From assembly GCA_020846975.1 (NCBI GenBank), contig JADLCX010000054.1:124001-188000 (forward strand): DNA of 64,000 nucleotides, in the 5' to 3' direction. The position numbers and the translations under genes are program-made. Below are positions 16,034 through 24,723 of this stretch, in pieces (position 1 is the first letter of the stretch; every line of letters begins with the position of its first letter). A model generated the notes under the pieces. The model worked only from the letters and a program-made list of their open reading frames with translations, did no database searches and was not told the origin of the DNA. The stretch comes from Phycisphaerales bacterium. GTDB taxonomy: Bacteria; Planctomycetota; Phycisphaerae; Phycisphaerales; UBA1924.

Positions 16034-18961
16034 CTACCTGGCTTCAAGTTTCTTCAGAGCCTCCAGCCGCTGCTTGTGGATGTCGCGGTCCGGTTCGAGC
16101 TCGATGAGCGCCTCGATGTGGCGCCGGGCCGCGGCGAAGTCCCCGTTCCTGATCGCGATCGTCGCGGCCAGTTCTCGGGGCGGGGCCTCGTAGGGCGCGA
16201 TCTGCGTAGCCCGCTCGGCCTTCACCTGCGCCCGCGCGACGTCGCCCTCGCCGTTGCGCGCGAAGTAGCGCTTGGCCAGTTCCGTCGCGTAGCCGGTCAG
16301 TTTCTGCTCGCGGGCATCGAGGAACTCGAGGTGGTCGATGGCCTTCAACTGCTCGGCAGGATCCGGCGAGGCGAGGTACATCTGCGCCAGCAGGCGGTGC
16401 GGCTTGGGATCGACGGGCCGGGCCGCGGCGTAGCGATCCAGCAGCGGCACCATCCCGGGCGTCGCCCTGCCGCCGGCCTTCTTGACGGCCTGATCGACGG
16501 CGAGTTCGAGCACGTCGGGGTGCGTCGGGTAGAGTTCGAGCCACCCCGCGACGACCTCGGGCGTGAGCCGCTCTTCATCGGCGGCGGGCTCGCCCTCGGG
16601 CTTGGGCGATTCGGCCTCGTTGGTGTCGGTGCGCGCGACGAGCCGGGCGAAGAGCTCCTTGAGGGGCGGCATCCCCTCGGGCGGGATCATGCCCCAGGCG
16701 CGGAGCCGGCCGACGGACCACTCCTTGAATTGCGCCAGGAACTGCCCGCGCGTCACGCCGAGCACGGTCTGGAAGGCCTGCTCCTCGCGCGCGCCCTGCG
16801 CGTAGAGGTCCATCATGTCCAGCGGGGCCTTGTTGCCCCAGCGCTCGATGATGTACTCGTACATCCAGTGGCCCTGCGCGTAGCCCTGCGAGCGATCCGA
16901 GGGCCGTCGCGGCCGGACGAAGGCGATGTTGATCTCGTCGAGGTCGAACAGCGCGCCCGCCTCGCTGGCGTCGCGCAGCAGTTCGCAGGTGCTGAAGTCA
17001 CGCGGCGCGAGTTCGAGATAGACCGCGCCGGCCTCGGTGAACCAGTGCGGGATGCGGTTGAGCGTGCGGTCGAGGTTGACGGTGTGCGTGTACTCGTGTC
17101 GCAGCACGCGGAGCCAGTCGTAGTTGCCCTGGTGCTTGGGCCCGACGCGCGGGGCTTCCATCGCGATCACCGGCCCGGTGCTGGCCGCGATGGTGTGGAT
17201 CGCGGGCATGCCCGCGATGCGCACCCCGAACCATTCGTGGTCGGGCATGAGGTCGATGGTGGTCCGGCCGTGGCCCCCGAAGGGCTGGTGATCGATCCCG
17301 CCCGGCCCGTTGCCGGTCACGATCTTGTGGTTGGCCTCCATGCCGGTGATGATGTCGCGCGCGAACGCGCCGTCGCCGGGGCTGGTGGGCTTGTAGCGGA
17401 CGACAAAGTGGTCGGAGCGCAGTTCGCTGTAGGTGAGCAACTCGCGCACCAGCCGCAGCGAGTTGTCCACCCGCAGGTCAAAGGGGTCGAGCGCGTGGGC
17501 CTTGTCGAGGTAGTCGCGGGCCTCCTCGATCAGCCCGAACTGCACGTACATCAGCCCGAGTTCGGCGGGGATCTCGGGCGCGGCGGGCAGGCGGCGGTGG
17601 GCCTCGAGCAGCATCTCGGCCGACTGCTCGTACTGGCGCGACTCGGCGAGAGACCGGCCGGCATCGAACAGCGCCAGCGGCGAGCCGGGGTAGAGCCTGT
17701 CGAACGCGGCGAGCCGTTCCTTGAGCGGCCCGAACTCGAAGCGGGCCGCATCCGCCGCGGCGCGCATCGCCAGCAGGCGGGGGTGCGTCGGGTAGCGTTC
17801 GAGCAGCGGGTCGAGCGTCGCCACAGCGCCCGCGCCGTCGATCTGGCGCATGGCGACGCGGGCGCGGATGATCGCGGCCTCGATCGACGCGCCCCGCGGC
17901 GATGCGGGTTGGTCGGCCTCCGCGTCGGGCAGGGCCGCCGCGCCGGGCGCGGGGTTGGCCGCGATGATGTCCAGTCGCTGCGCGATCTTCTCGGCCTGGC
18001 CGAAGTTGAACGAGTCCGCGGCCATGCGCCCGAGCAGGGCCCACGCCTCGACGCAGGTGGGGTTGAGCGCGAGCGTCTGGGCGAGCGCGGCGGCGGCGTC
18101 GTCGGCCTTGTCGCGCTCCTGGAGCAGGCGGGCCTCGGCGAGAAGGCTGGGCCAGTAGAGCTTGGGGCTGCCCGCGCCCGCGGCGTCAACCTGCTCCCGC
18201 AACCGGCCGAGTTGTTCGAGCATCTGGTGGAAGGCGTTGGGATCGACGCGCAAGGGACCGGCGACCTTGCCATCCCGATCGCCCGTCCCCTTGAGCCGGA
18301 TGCGCTGGTTGAGGAGGCGCACGGCCTCGACGACATCGGCGGGCGAGGCGGGCTTGAGTTGCGCGAGCGCGGCCAGCCCGCCATCGCCCATCGCGGCCGC
18401 GGCGTCGAACTTGCCCTGGGCTTCGAGCACATCGGCGCGCAGGCGGAAGTCGATGATCGGCGGGACATCCGGGAGGGGCAGGGCTTTGAGCGCGGCGTCG
18501 GCCGCGGGGTAGTCGCCGCGGCCGATCAGGGCCTGGATGCGCACGCGCGGATCGACACCCTCGAAGCCGAACGACGGGTCGAGGAAGTCGCCGCGGGCCA
18601 GGGCGGCCGCGGCGGCGCGGGCGGGCGAGTCGAGATCGGCCTCGGTCCAGACGCCGTGGAAGATGCGGAGGTCGCGCTTCTCATCCTCGGTGAGGTACGG
18701 TGCGCCGAGCAGTCGCGAGACGGCGGGGGCGAGGTCGGGGAGGGGCGCGGGGTCGGGAGCGGGCTCGGTCGGTTCGGGCTCGGAGGCTCGCACGATCTCG
18801 GGCTGGGCCGATACATGAACGACGGGCAACGCAGAGAACGCGGAGATCGCGCAGAGGACGCGGAGAACAGCGTCGAGGGTTGTTCGAGTCGGAGGCTCCC
18901 CTGCGCGAACTCTGCGTCCCCGCCCTGCGGACTCCGCGTTGTCCGGCGCCTGGCTCATCAT
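16034..18961 (-). CDS. secreted TPR protein with gluzincin (MA-like) peptidase domain
   Basis: 975 aa. A signal peptide (LRVLCAISAFSALPVVHVSA) shows export. The first ~500 residues are helical repeats of TPR type (for example AIHTI and LYPTHPDVLELAVDQAV segments with A..G..Y patterns). In the middle is LRHEYTHTVNLD, an HEXXH zinc site near residue 620. It is followed about 13 residues later by HWFTEAGAVYLE, where the glutamate is the expected third ligand, as in peptidase MA-like gluzincins. More TPR-like repeats finish the protein. It begins 3 bases after the stop of the LolA-like gene, so the two are one transcription unit. It probably acts at the envelope; the substrate is unknown. Confidence 0.75.
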   Translation of the reverse strand: MMSQAPDNAESAGRGRRVRAGEPPTRTTLDAVLRVLCAISAFSALPVVHVSAQPEIVRASEPEPTEPAPDPAPLPDLAPAVSRLLGAPYLTEDEKRDLRIFHGVWTEADLDSPARAAAAALARGDFLDPSFGFEGVDPRVRIQALIGRGDYPAADAALKALPLPDVPPIIDFRLRADVLEAQGKFDAAAAMGDGGLAALAQLKPASPADVVEAVRLLNQRIRLKGTGDRDGKVAGPLRVDPNAFHQMLEQLGRLREQVDAAGAGSPKLYWPSLLAEARLLQERDKADDAAAALAQTLALNPTCVEAWALLGRMAADSFNFGQAEKIAQRLDIIAANPAPGAAALPDAEADQPASPRGASIEAAIIRARVAMRQIDGAGAVATLDPLLERYPTHPRLLAMRAAADAARFEFGPLKERLAAFDRLYPGSPLALFDAGRSLAESRQYEQSAEMLLEAHRRLPAAPEIPAELGLMYVQFGLIEEARDYLDKAHALDPFDLRVDNSLRLVRELLTYSELRSDHFVVRYKPTSPGDGAFARDIITGMEANHKIVTGNGPGGIDHQPFGGHGRTTIDLMPDHEWFGVRIAGMPAIHTIAASTGPVIAMEAPRVGPKHQGNYDWLRVLRHEYTHTVNLDRTLNRIPHWFTEAGAVYLELAPRDFSTCELLRDASEAGALFDLDEINIAFVRPRRPSDRSQGYAQGHWMYEYIIERWGNKAPLDMMDLYAQGAREEQAFQTVLGVTRGQFLAQFKEWSVGRLRAWGMIPPEGMPPLKELFARLVARTDTNEAESPKPEGEPAADEERLTPEVVAGWLELYPTHPDVLELAVDQAVKKAGGRATPGMVPLLDRYAAARPVDPKPHRLLAQMYLASPDPAEQLKAIDHLEFLDAREQKLTGYATELAKRYFARNGEGDVARAQVKAERATQIAPYEAPPRELAATIAIRNGDFAAARRHIEALIELEPDRDIHKQRLEALKKLEAR

Positions 18962-18964
18962 GAA

Positions 18965-19966
18965 CTACTTATCGGCTTTCGGCTGGTCGAACTGCTGGAC
19001 CTGGATGTTCCAGCCCGGCGGCTCGGAGGTGTCGAACGCCCCCTTGGGGAGGGCCTGGTTGGTCTGGATGTCGGTGAGCAGGATTTCGTCGGAACTGTCG
19101 TCGAGTTTCACGGTCCTGGCGACGCGCGGGAGGAACTGGCCGCGGGTGTACCAGAGGCGGATCTCCTGGTAGTCGCGGGCCTCTCGCGCGCCGGGCTTGG
19201 GAAGCAGGCGGAGCTGGTAGGTGTCCTTCACCCACGCCATGCTCGGCTTGGTCTTGCCTTCGGCATCGGTGAGCGGCGCGGGGAAGTTGTCCTCGGGCGG
19301 GAGGAGCGTGGCGAAAAAGCGTTCGAGGATGCGGTCCTTCTTCTGGCCGATCGGCATGGGGAACGGGCCCTCGCCGATCGCGAGCGGGTCGGCGTTGGGG
19401 GGCGCGCCGGGCGGTACGACGCGGTACTTGAACATCTGCTTGTTGTTCGGCTGTTTCTCGACGAGCCACTGGCCGTCGAAGACAAAGACCTGATCCTCGG
19501 TGTGCCGCTCGTCGCCGAACTCGACGGAGGAGAACTCGATCTGGAAGAGTTTGCCTCGGACGGGAGCGGGCGCGGGCCGAACGGCCGGGGGCTCGGGCTT
19601 GTCGGGCTCGGACTTGTCGGCCGCGGGCTTGGGCGCGGGCTGTCCCTCGTTCTGGAAGAGCAGTCGGCCGCGCTTGATGACGGTCTGGCCGGCTTCGAGC
19701 TCGGACTTGCGGTTGATGTGGGTGAGGTCGGCGGAGAGCGTGCGCAGTTGGGCTCCGGCGGTCTCGAGCGCGGCGAGGAGGGCGTCGGAGTCGGCGATCT
19801 TGTCGTCGGCCGCGCCGGGGACGACCTTGGGCGGGGGCTTGACGGTGATCTCGGTGTGGATCGGCTCGATCGCACCCGGCTGGGCCGGCGCCTGCGCGGG
19901 GACGTCGGGCGGCGTTGCCGGGGGCTGGGCGATGGACAGCACGAGGATCGGGAGGATTGGAATCAT
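18965..19966 (-). CDS. LolA-like outer-membrane lipoprotein carrier-type protein
   Basis: 333 aa. A short hydrophobic leader (MIPILPILVLSIAQPPA) is followed by a proline-rich spacer. A LolA-like half-barrel pattern then follows: LRTLSADLTHINR, a GRLLFQNEG strand, and KLFQIEFSSVEFGDE, where a LolA would bind acyl chains. The DQVFVFDGQWLVEKQP hairpin and RLWYTRGQFLPRVARTVKLD complete it. A low-complexity Pro/Lys/Asp insertion splits the first strands. The ATG at 19966 is chosen for the leader peptide. It is coupled to the downstream TPR/peptidase gene, whose start is 3 bases beyond its stop. LolA itself is shorter (about 200 aa), so this is a planctomycete relative, possibly a lipid- or lipoprotein-handling factor. 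Confidence 0.6.
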   Translation of the reverse strand: MIPILPILVLSIAQPPATPPDVPAQAPAQPGAIEPIHTEITVKPPPKVVPGAADDKIADSDALLAALETAGAQLRTLSADLTHINRKSELEAGQTVIKRGRLLFQNEGQPAPKPAADKSEPDKPEPPAVRPAPAPVRGKLFQIEFSSVEFGDERHTEDQVFVFDGQWLVEKQPNNKQMFKYRVVPPGAPPNADPLAIGEGPFPMPIGQKKDRILERFFATLLPPEDNFPAPLTDAEGKTKPSMAWVKDTYQLRLLPKPGAREARDYQEIRLWYTRGQFLPRVARTVKLDDSSDEILLTDIQTNQALPKGAFDTSEPPGWNIQVQQFDQPKADK

Positions 19967-20193
19967 GTGCGTGATTGTTGTACCGGCGGGCGGGCCGGGG
20001 GAGGCGGGCTCGGCAACCTTGAAAGACGGCAATCCGGTAGGCCGAGGGATCAGAGGCCAGCGGAGGAATCGGGGAGGACGTCTGGTTTCGAGTCAGACGA
20101 CTTTGGCCTTCGCTCTGTTCCCTCGGGTGTCCTCGGATTCCTCTGCGTACTGCGCGGTGCGCTCTGCATCGTTGTGCGCCGGTTGGCTTCGGG

Positions 20194-20199
20194 TATGCT
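20194..20199 (+). promoter_or_regulatory. TATGCT -10 element before the frameshifted gene
   Basis: TATGCT ends 6 bases before the GTG at 20206. The regular promoter spacing argues that the broken gene downstream was, or is, expressed. Confidence 0.4.
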
Positions 20200-20205
20200 G
20201 CCCGC

Positions 20206-20630
20206 GTGTTCAACCTGTTCAAGAGGGATCAGGCGAGGGTCGGGTTTGTGCATTTCCAGGGGAACCTGCCGACGCGGGCGGTGCGGGCGAGGATCGTCGA
20301 CAAGCCGGGGTGGAACATCGCATCGTTCGGCTCGACTATGCCCTCAAGCGCGGCGGAGCGCCCGACGGCCGCCAGCGCATCCGGTTCAGGATGTTCGGCG
20401 TCAACGGCGATGGGATCGACGCCACGCTGGAGGTCAACCCGTTCCGGATCGCGCGGATGAAGCACGGGGACCGGGGCGAGCACCCGGTCGAGCAGCTCAC
20501 GGACTGGCTGATCGCGACGCCGGCGGGGACGATTACGCCGCGGAGCTTCAGGGCGCTGAGGACATTCCGCGAGAACCCGGAGAAGATGCGGGCGATCGCG
20601 GCGATGATGAAGGTGATGGAGGCAGTCTAG
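20206..20630 (+). pseudogene. small unknown gene with a single-base frameshift in a G run
   Basis: The N-terminal part reads MFNLFKRDQARVGFVHFQGN up to VDKPG in one frame. The remainder (from HRIVRLDYALKRGG through a FGVNGDGIDATLEV region to MKVMEAV) is in the frame one base back. The switch falls exactly at GGGG (20307-20310); adding one G gives a continuous protein of about 141 aa (KPG-VEHRIVRLDYALK). It is either a sequencing or assembly error in a homopolymer, or a true recent mutation. No family is recognised. The end overlaps the convergent gene at 20627 by 4 bases. Confidence 0.55.
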
Positions 20631-22036
20631 GGCTTGCTCGAACTTGCTCGCGGCGGTACGACTGTTTCGAGAGCGACAGGCTTAGAGAAAAGAGCATCCT
20701 CGCCGTGCGGCAACGATTCAGGCGTGATCGCTCGTAGCATGCCGGCCACCGCGTCCGTTGCGTCCGGATCGCTGTCGAACACTCGCATATCGGTGACGGA
20801 AAAGAGACCCCGAAGTTCCACCATGGCGCCGCGTCGATCATTCTCGACATCTACGAGGGATCGGACATGCAGCCAACGGAACCTGTGATCTAGAGTTCCG
20901 CCGGTGTCAAGGTGTGCCGCAGTGACCATGAACTCCTGCTGGCCGTGCTCGGCGGGGAAAGCGACCAAGAGGCTGCAATCAGGAAGTGTGGTGATACGGT
21001 GAGTGAGGCGGCCGAGCGAGGCGACGCGGAAGTACCAGTGCTCTGGCTCGTGACCGGGCTGTTCAAGCTCGACACACAGAGTGCGGTCGAATGGGAGCCA
21101 TAGCATCCCATTTGCGGCGCCAAGGGGCCGAAGTGTTCCGTACCATTGCCATCGCTGGTGCGCCGCAAACAGAACAAAACGCCACGATTGCAGCAGCGCG
21201 GACGCGAAGACGAAGGCAGCGACTCCGACCACCAGCGTGCTCCTCCACGGCAGAAGCCGAGTCGTCGACGGCGATGACGGGTTCGCCGGTGGCCGCGTCC
21301 CGCACTCGGGGCACACGGTGGAGTTCAAGCCGCTCCGCGGGTACAAACAACGCTCACAGGCGGCGTGATCCGGCGGAAGCAGACGGTTTCGCACCCGACG
21401 CCAGCATCGCGTGACCATCAGCGGAAGGAGTACGTATGAAAGACCGACGACGCCGAGAGTGACTTGCAGGATCGGCGGTTCCTCGGGACCGGACTTTCGA
21501 AAGTAAACGGCGACGGCGAGCACGCCTCCGGCGAGCAACGCGACTCCGGCAATAAACAGAAACCAGGGCTTCGTAGAGGCGGCGAGCGAAGTCAGGGCGG
21601 CGCGAAACGCCGGCGCGGATGAGTAATCTGCGCGCATCGATCTGAGGGTTCTCAGATGCCAGCACATCGATGCCGCGAACACCAATCCGCCGCCCAAGCC
21701 TCCGAAAAGAAGCGACCAAGCAACCCGTGCGGCCACCGTTCCTGATTCCGGCACGCCCCAGTGCCAGCGTGAAAGTTCAACCAGGGGGTCCTGCCATACT
21801 TCCGGTCGCAAATGCCGGTGAGAATAACCATGCCAGAGCGCCTCGGAGTAGTAGTCGATCGACACTTGCTCGGCACGAGTCGTGCCCTCACGTAGAATGT
21901 CGGTGTAGGGTTGCCGCGAAAAGTCAACCCACCAACGTGCGGTCCAAAGGGGCGCGATCACGAGGGCCGTGATCGCGCCCGGCGCGACCGCGAGCAGCAG
22001 GACTGCAACAAGCGTTGCACGCGTGGACTTAGACAT
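20627..22036 (-). CDS. multi-pass membrane protein with central zinc ribbon
   Basis: About 469 aa. An N-terminal membrane helix (LVAVLLLAVAPGAITALVIA) is followed by an extracytoplasmic loop. A helix pair (SLLFGGLGGGLVFAASMCWH; FLFIAGVALLAGGVLAVAVY) and a further helix (LGVVGLSYVLLPLMV) lead to a cytosolic zinc ribbon, CERCLYPRSG...CPECG. One more helix (VVGVAAFVFASALLQS) precedes a C-terminal domain of about 170 residues. This resembles the 2939-3589 protein in its ribbon. The ATG at 22036 is preferred to an upstream GTG. DNA here is visibly less GC-rich than the flanks, hinting at a different history. Function unknown. Confidence 0.65.
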   Translation of the reverse strand: MSKSTRATLVAVLLLAVAPGAITALVIAPLWTARWWVDFSRQPYTDILREGTTRAEQVSIDYYSEALWHGYSHRHLRPEVWQDPLVELSRWHWGVPESGTVAARVAWSLLFGGLGGGLVFAASMCWHLRTLRSMRADYSSAPAFRAALTSLAASTKPWFLFIAGVALLAGGVLAVAVYFRKSGPEEPPILQVTLGVVGLSYVLLPLMVTRCWRRVRNRLLPPDHAACERCLYPRSGLNSTVCPECGTRPPANPSSPSTTRLLPWRSTLVVGVAAFVFASALLQSWRFVLFAAHQRWQWYGTLRPLGAANGMLWLPFDRTLCVELEQPGHEPEHWYFRVASLGRLTHRITTLPDCSLLVAFPAEHGQQEFMVTAAHLDTGGTLDHRFRWLHVRSLVDVENDRRGAMVELRGLFSVTDMRVFDSDPDATDAVAGMLRAITPESLPHGEDALFSKPVALETVVPPRASSSKP

Positions 22037-22090
22037 CGTGATGCTCGTTAGCACGGTCGCGATCCATCAGCGTTGTTCAAGGACGAGGCA

Positions 22091-23495
22091 TCACATAGCC
22101 CAGTAGAGGGTTTCGGATGTACACGGCACAATGGGGCCACATGGAGCACCGATCGGGTTGGCAGGCGGGGGGACTGCCGGCGCGGGAATGCCGCCTGGAC
22201 AACTCGCTCCGATGCAGGTCGCGCCGCCCACGCTCGCACAGGTCCAGCGCTCGATGATGAGACAGCGTGCGCCGCCCATGGGCGGAACCCAGGCCCCGCC
22301 CGGACATGGGATGAGGGGCGAAGCATACTTGTACTCGTAATGACACGTGCATGTGCCCCCTGTCGCGGGCGGCACGGCAGCGTCGTAGTCGCATACCCAG
22401 TTTCCCGGGTTGCCGGGCGGCTGACCGGGCACGGTTACGGGCACGAACGTCGCGGGGATGCAGGTACCCGGCAGCGCCGGTGGAGTACATGGCACAGGAA
22501 CCCATCCGGCCATGTTCCCGCCTTTGCAGCCGTTGGATGCGAAGAACTTGATGGAGGTTCCCGCCGTGTACTCAGGGTGCGAAGCAAGCAATGCAGTCGC
22601 AACCAGAGGAGATCGAGGCGAGAACGGCCCGTCGAGCGCACCGGTCACGCTGTTCAGCAGCACGCAGGCGTCACGAAAGGTGACGCCCACCAAAGGCAGA
22701 CTGCCGAACACCCCGAAAGCCGCATCCACCCGCCAAGTCTCGCCGCGCCAACCGCCGTCGGCGAGCAACTGCTGCACGCCGCGCTCGAACTTGGTCGCAT
22801 GACTCTCTTCGCCGGTGATGAAGGATTGGGCCTCAGTCGTGCCCGCACTGGCTGCGGCGATGATGGAGCCGGCGTCGATGAGCTTGGTGATGGCCGCCTG
22901 GGTCGCGGGGAGTAGAGATGAGGGGATAGTCGGGGTGTTGTTGGCTCCGGTGAACTTCTCCAGTGGCAGGTTGGTCGAGATGAGCAGGTTGCCCTGCACC
23001 GTCCAGCCTGCGCCGGAAGCAGTGATGAGCGACATGTGGGTTGAGGTACCGGACGGGTTGGCCTGGCTGTCGGTGGTGAAGGTCCAGTCCTTCATCGCCG
23101 CCTTGAAGGAGCTGGCGATGGCGGCGTCGCCCCAGCCGGGTTGGAGCTCCGCGAGGCCATCGCAGGCGGAAGCAGAGACGATGCTCAACTGCTCGAGTGT
23201 GGCCCGCGCTCCGCGCAGGGGATTGAAGAGCGGGTTGTTCAGGGCTGCGTTGCTGAATGCGAAGTCGCCGACCTTGATCTTGGCGCCCGTCTCAACACGG
23301 TTCCAGTAGTGGGCGCTCCACTGGCCGAGTTCGGTGCGGAGCGTTGCATCCACGTCACCGTAGTACGGCCCGGTCTGCGCCGACGCGCCAGACCCTGCCC
23401 CCCCCCAAAACAACCGCCGCGATTGCCAGAGAACCGACGATCGTCCGGCGCGTGTCATCCCGGCGTCGTGTCCGACTCCTGAACTCTCGATGCAT
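22091..23495 (-). pseudogene. secreted protein whose signal peptide is out of frame at a 9-G tract
   Basis: The mature part (TGPYYGDVDATLRTELGQWS onward, about 430 aa) is intact and exported-looking. It has a cysteine-rich C-terminal third (CDYDAAVPPATGGTCTCHYE and similar), but its own frame has no signal peptide. A perfect signal peptide (TIVGSLAIAAVVLGG) starts at the ATG 23495 behind a GGAGGA Shine-Dalgarno sequence in another frame. The two frames meet in a run of nine G (plus-strand C, 23398-23406). Eight G would join them as VVLGG-AGSGASAQ-TGPYYG, with a good cleavage site. Either phase variation, a sequencing error, or a lost gene. The body matches no family I recognise. Confidence 0.6.
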
Positions 23496-23718
23496 GGCAT
23501 GAGTCCTCCGAGGCTGAATCACCGCTTCCGCGGGCACAGGCCGCCAGCCATCAACTCACCCCGCGTACGCCGCGGCGGCGTGGCCATGCTATCGGCCGGG
23601 CGCGCGTACGTGGAGCAGCCTCTAACGACTTAGTCGCTCGGCGCGACTGACTGTGAGGAAGATTCGCAAGTTTATGTCGAAGCGCAACACGGCGCGTGGG
23701 TGCGATAAACCCAAGACG

Positions 23719-23737
23719 CCCGCCTCGGAGAGGCGGG
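23719..23737 (-). terminator. hairpin after the SRP RNA
   Basis: CCCGCCTC-GGA-GAGGCGGG forms an 8-bp perfect stem 22 bases beyond the SRP RNA 3' end. On the minus strand it is followed by a moderately T-rich CGTCTTGGGTTT. Probable intrinsic terminator or RNA end-processing signal; its GGA/TCC centre matches the dispersed palindromes elsewhere. Confidence 0.5.
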
Positions 23738-23759
23738 GCACCCACTCATCGCGCTGGTA

Positions 23760-23861
23760 GACGGCCAGGACACCGGCGGCACCGGATGACGGCCGCTTAT
23801 GGCTGCTGCGGTCAAGCCCTGACCAGGTTCACGGGCCACCCGTGCACCGGGCCCGGCCGTC
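23760..23861 (-). ncRNA. ffs: bacterial small signal recognition particle RNA (4.5S/SRP RNA)
   Basis: On the minus strand the 102-nt segment contains the SRP domain IV core: TGAACC, GGTCAGG, a short apical loop, then CAGCAGCC and ATAAGCGG. This matches the conserved pattern UGAACC..GUCAGG....AGCAGC..UAAG of bacterial SRP RNAs in order and spacing. The ends pair as a long terminal helix (GACGGCCGGG with CCTGGCCGTC), and an inner helix (GGGTGGCC with GGCCGTCATCC) extends it. The RNA pairs with Ffh to target membrane proteins. The apical part between CAGG and AGCAGC is GCTTGACCGC, not the usual (N)CCGGAAGG(N) tetraloop stem. The rod-like small form lacks an Alu domain. Identification is from motif recognition without a covariance-model search. 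Confidence 0.8.
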
Positions 23862-23971
23862 AACCAGAGCGACGAGCGGGGCGGGAGTGTAGGAGACTCG
23901 GGTCCGCGGGTCTCTCGGAACTGAAAACCCCGAGACCCGCAGACCCCAAGACCCCAGACCCGAATCCGGCT

Positions 23972-23977
23972 TAGCAT
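23972..23977 (+). promoter_or_regulatory. TAGCAT -10 element of pgsA
   Basis: TAGCAT ends 6 bases before the GTG at 23984, supporting the GTG start and a leaderless pgsA-pgpA transcript. Confidence 0.45.
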
Positions 23978-23983
23978 CGATCC

Positions 23984-24706
23984 GTGGATCAGCCTGTGCC
24001 GACAACGCCCGCGCCAACGCCGTTGCAACGCAGGCTGCCCAACGCGCTGACGATGGCGCGGCTCGTCATCGCGGCGATGTTCTTTGTCATGCTTGCGATG
24101 TGGAGCTACGACGCTTCGCCGGTCGCGCGGGGGGCGAGGGTGGACCCGTGGCTGCTGCTCGCGGCGGGGGTCTTTGTGGCCGCGGCGGTGACGGATGCGC
24201 TGGATGGGCACCTGGCGCGACGGTGGGATGTGGTGAGCGTGTTCGGGCGGGTGATGGACCCGTTCGCGGACAAGGTGCTGGTGATCGGGGCGTTCATCAT
24301 GCTGGCCGGGCCGGGGTTTGCCTCGCGGCTGCACTCAGGCGGGCCGATCTCGTGTGTCGAGCCGTGGATGGTGGTGGTGATCCTGGCGCGGGAACTGCTG
24401 GTGACGTCGATCCGCGGCGTGTTTGAGGGCCGCGGCGTGGGTTTCGCGGCGACGGCGAGCGGGAAGTGGAAGATGATCCTGCAGTGCATCTGCGTGCCGC
24501 TGGTGCTGGTGCTGATCGGGACGATGGATGCGCGGCCGGGTGTGGACCTGGACACGCACGGAGACGGGTTCGACGGCGCGACACCGGGGGCGCGGTACAT
24601 CATCATGGCGATCGTGTGGGCGACGGTGGTGGTGACGGCGTGGTCGGGCGTGCCGTATGTGCTGCGGGCGATGCGGGAGCGGGGGAGTCTGGGGGGAAGT
24701 AGGTAG
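23984..24706 (+). CDS. pgsA: CDP-diacylglycerol-glycerol-3-phosphate 3-phosphatidyltransferase
   Basis: PgsA makes phosphatidylglycerophosphate from CDP-diacylglycerol and glycerol-3-phosphate in the inner membrane. The CDP-alcohol phosphotransferase signature is complete: DALDGHLARRWD followed by GRVMDPFADK, i.e. DGxxAR(x8)GxxxDxxxD, near residues 70-92. Several membrane helices surround it (MARLVIAAMFFVMLAMW; WLLLAAGVFVAAAV; VLVIGAFIMLAG). 240 aa is slightly above the family's usual 180-200, owing to a hydrophilic insertion near the C-terminus (MDARPGVDLDTHGDGFDG). The next gene encodes the matching phosphatase 17 bp downstream, which fixes the substrate as the PG pathway rather than phosphatidylserine. 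Confidence 0.9.
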   Translation: MDQPVPTTPAPTPLQRRLPNALTMARLVIAAMFFVMLAMWSYDASPVARGARVDPWLLLAAGVFVAAAVTDALDGHLARRWDVVSVFGRVMDPFADKVLVIGAFIMLAGPGFASRLHSGGPISCVEPWMVVVILARELLVTSIRGVFEGRGVGFAATASGKWKMILQCICVPLVLVLIGTMDARPGVDLDTHGDGFDGATPGARYIIMAIVWATVVVTAWSGVPYVLRAMRERGSLGGSR

Positions 24707-24723
24707 GAAGCAGGAAGTCGGAA

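Noticed and set aside
15980..20737. Very long open frame on the plus strand (over 1500 codons)
   Set aside because: It is antisense to the TPR/peptidase and LolA-like genes and is rich in Arg/Gly, as expected from reading GC-rich codons in the opposite frame.
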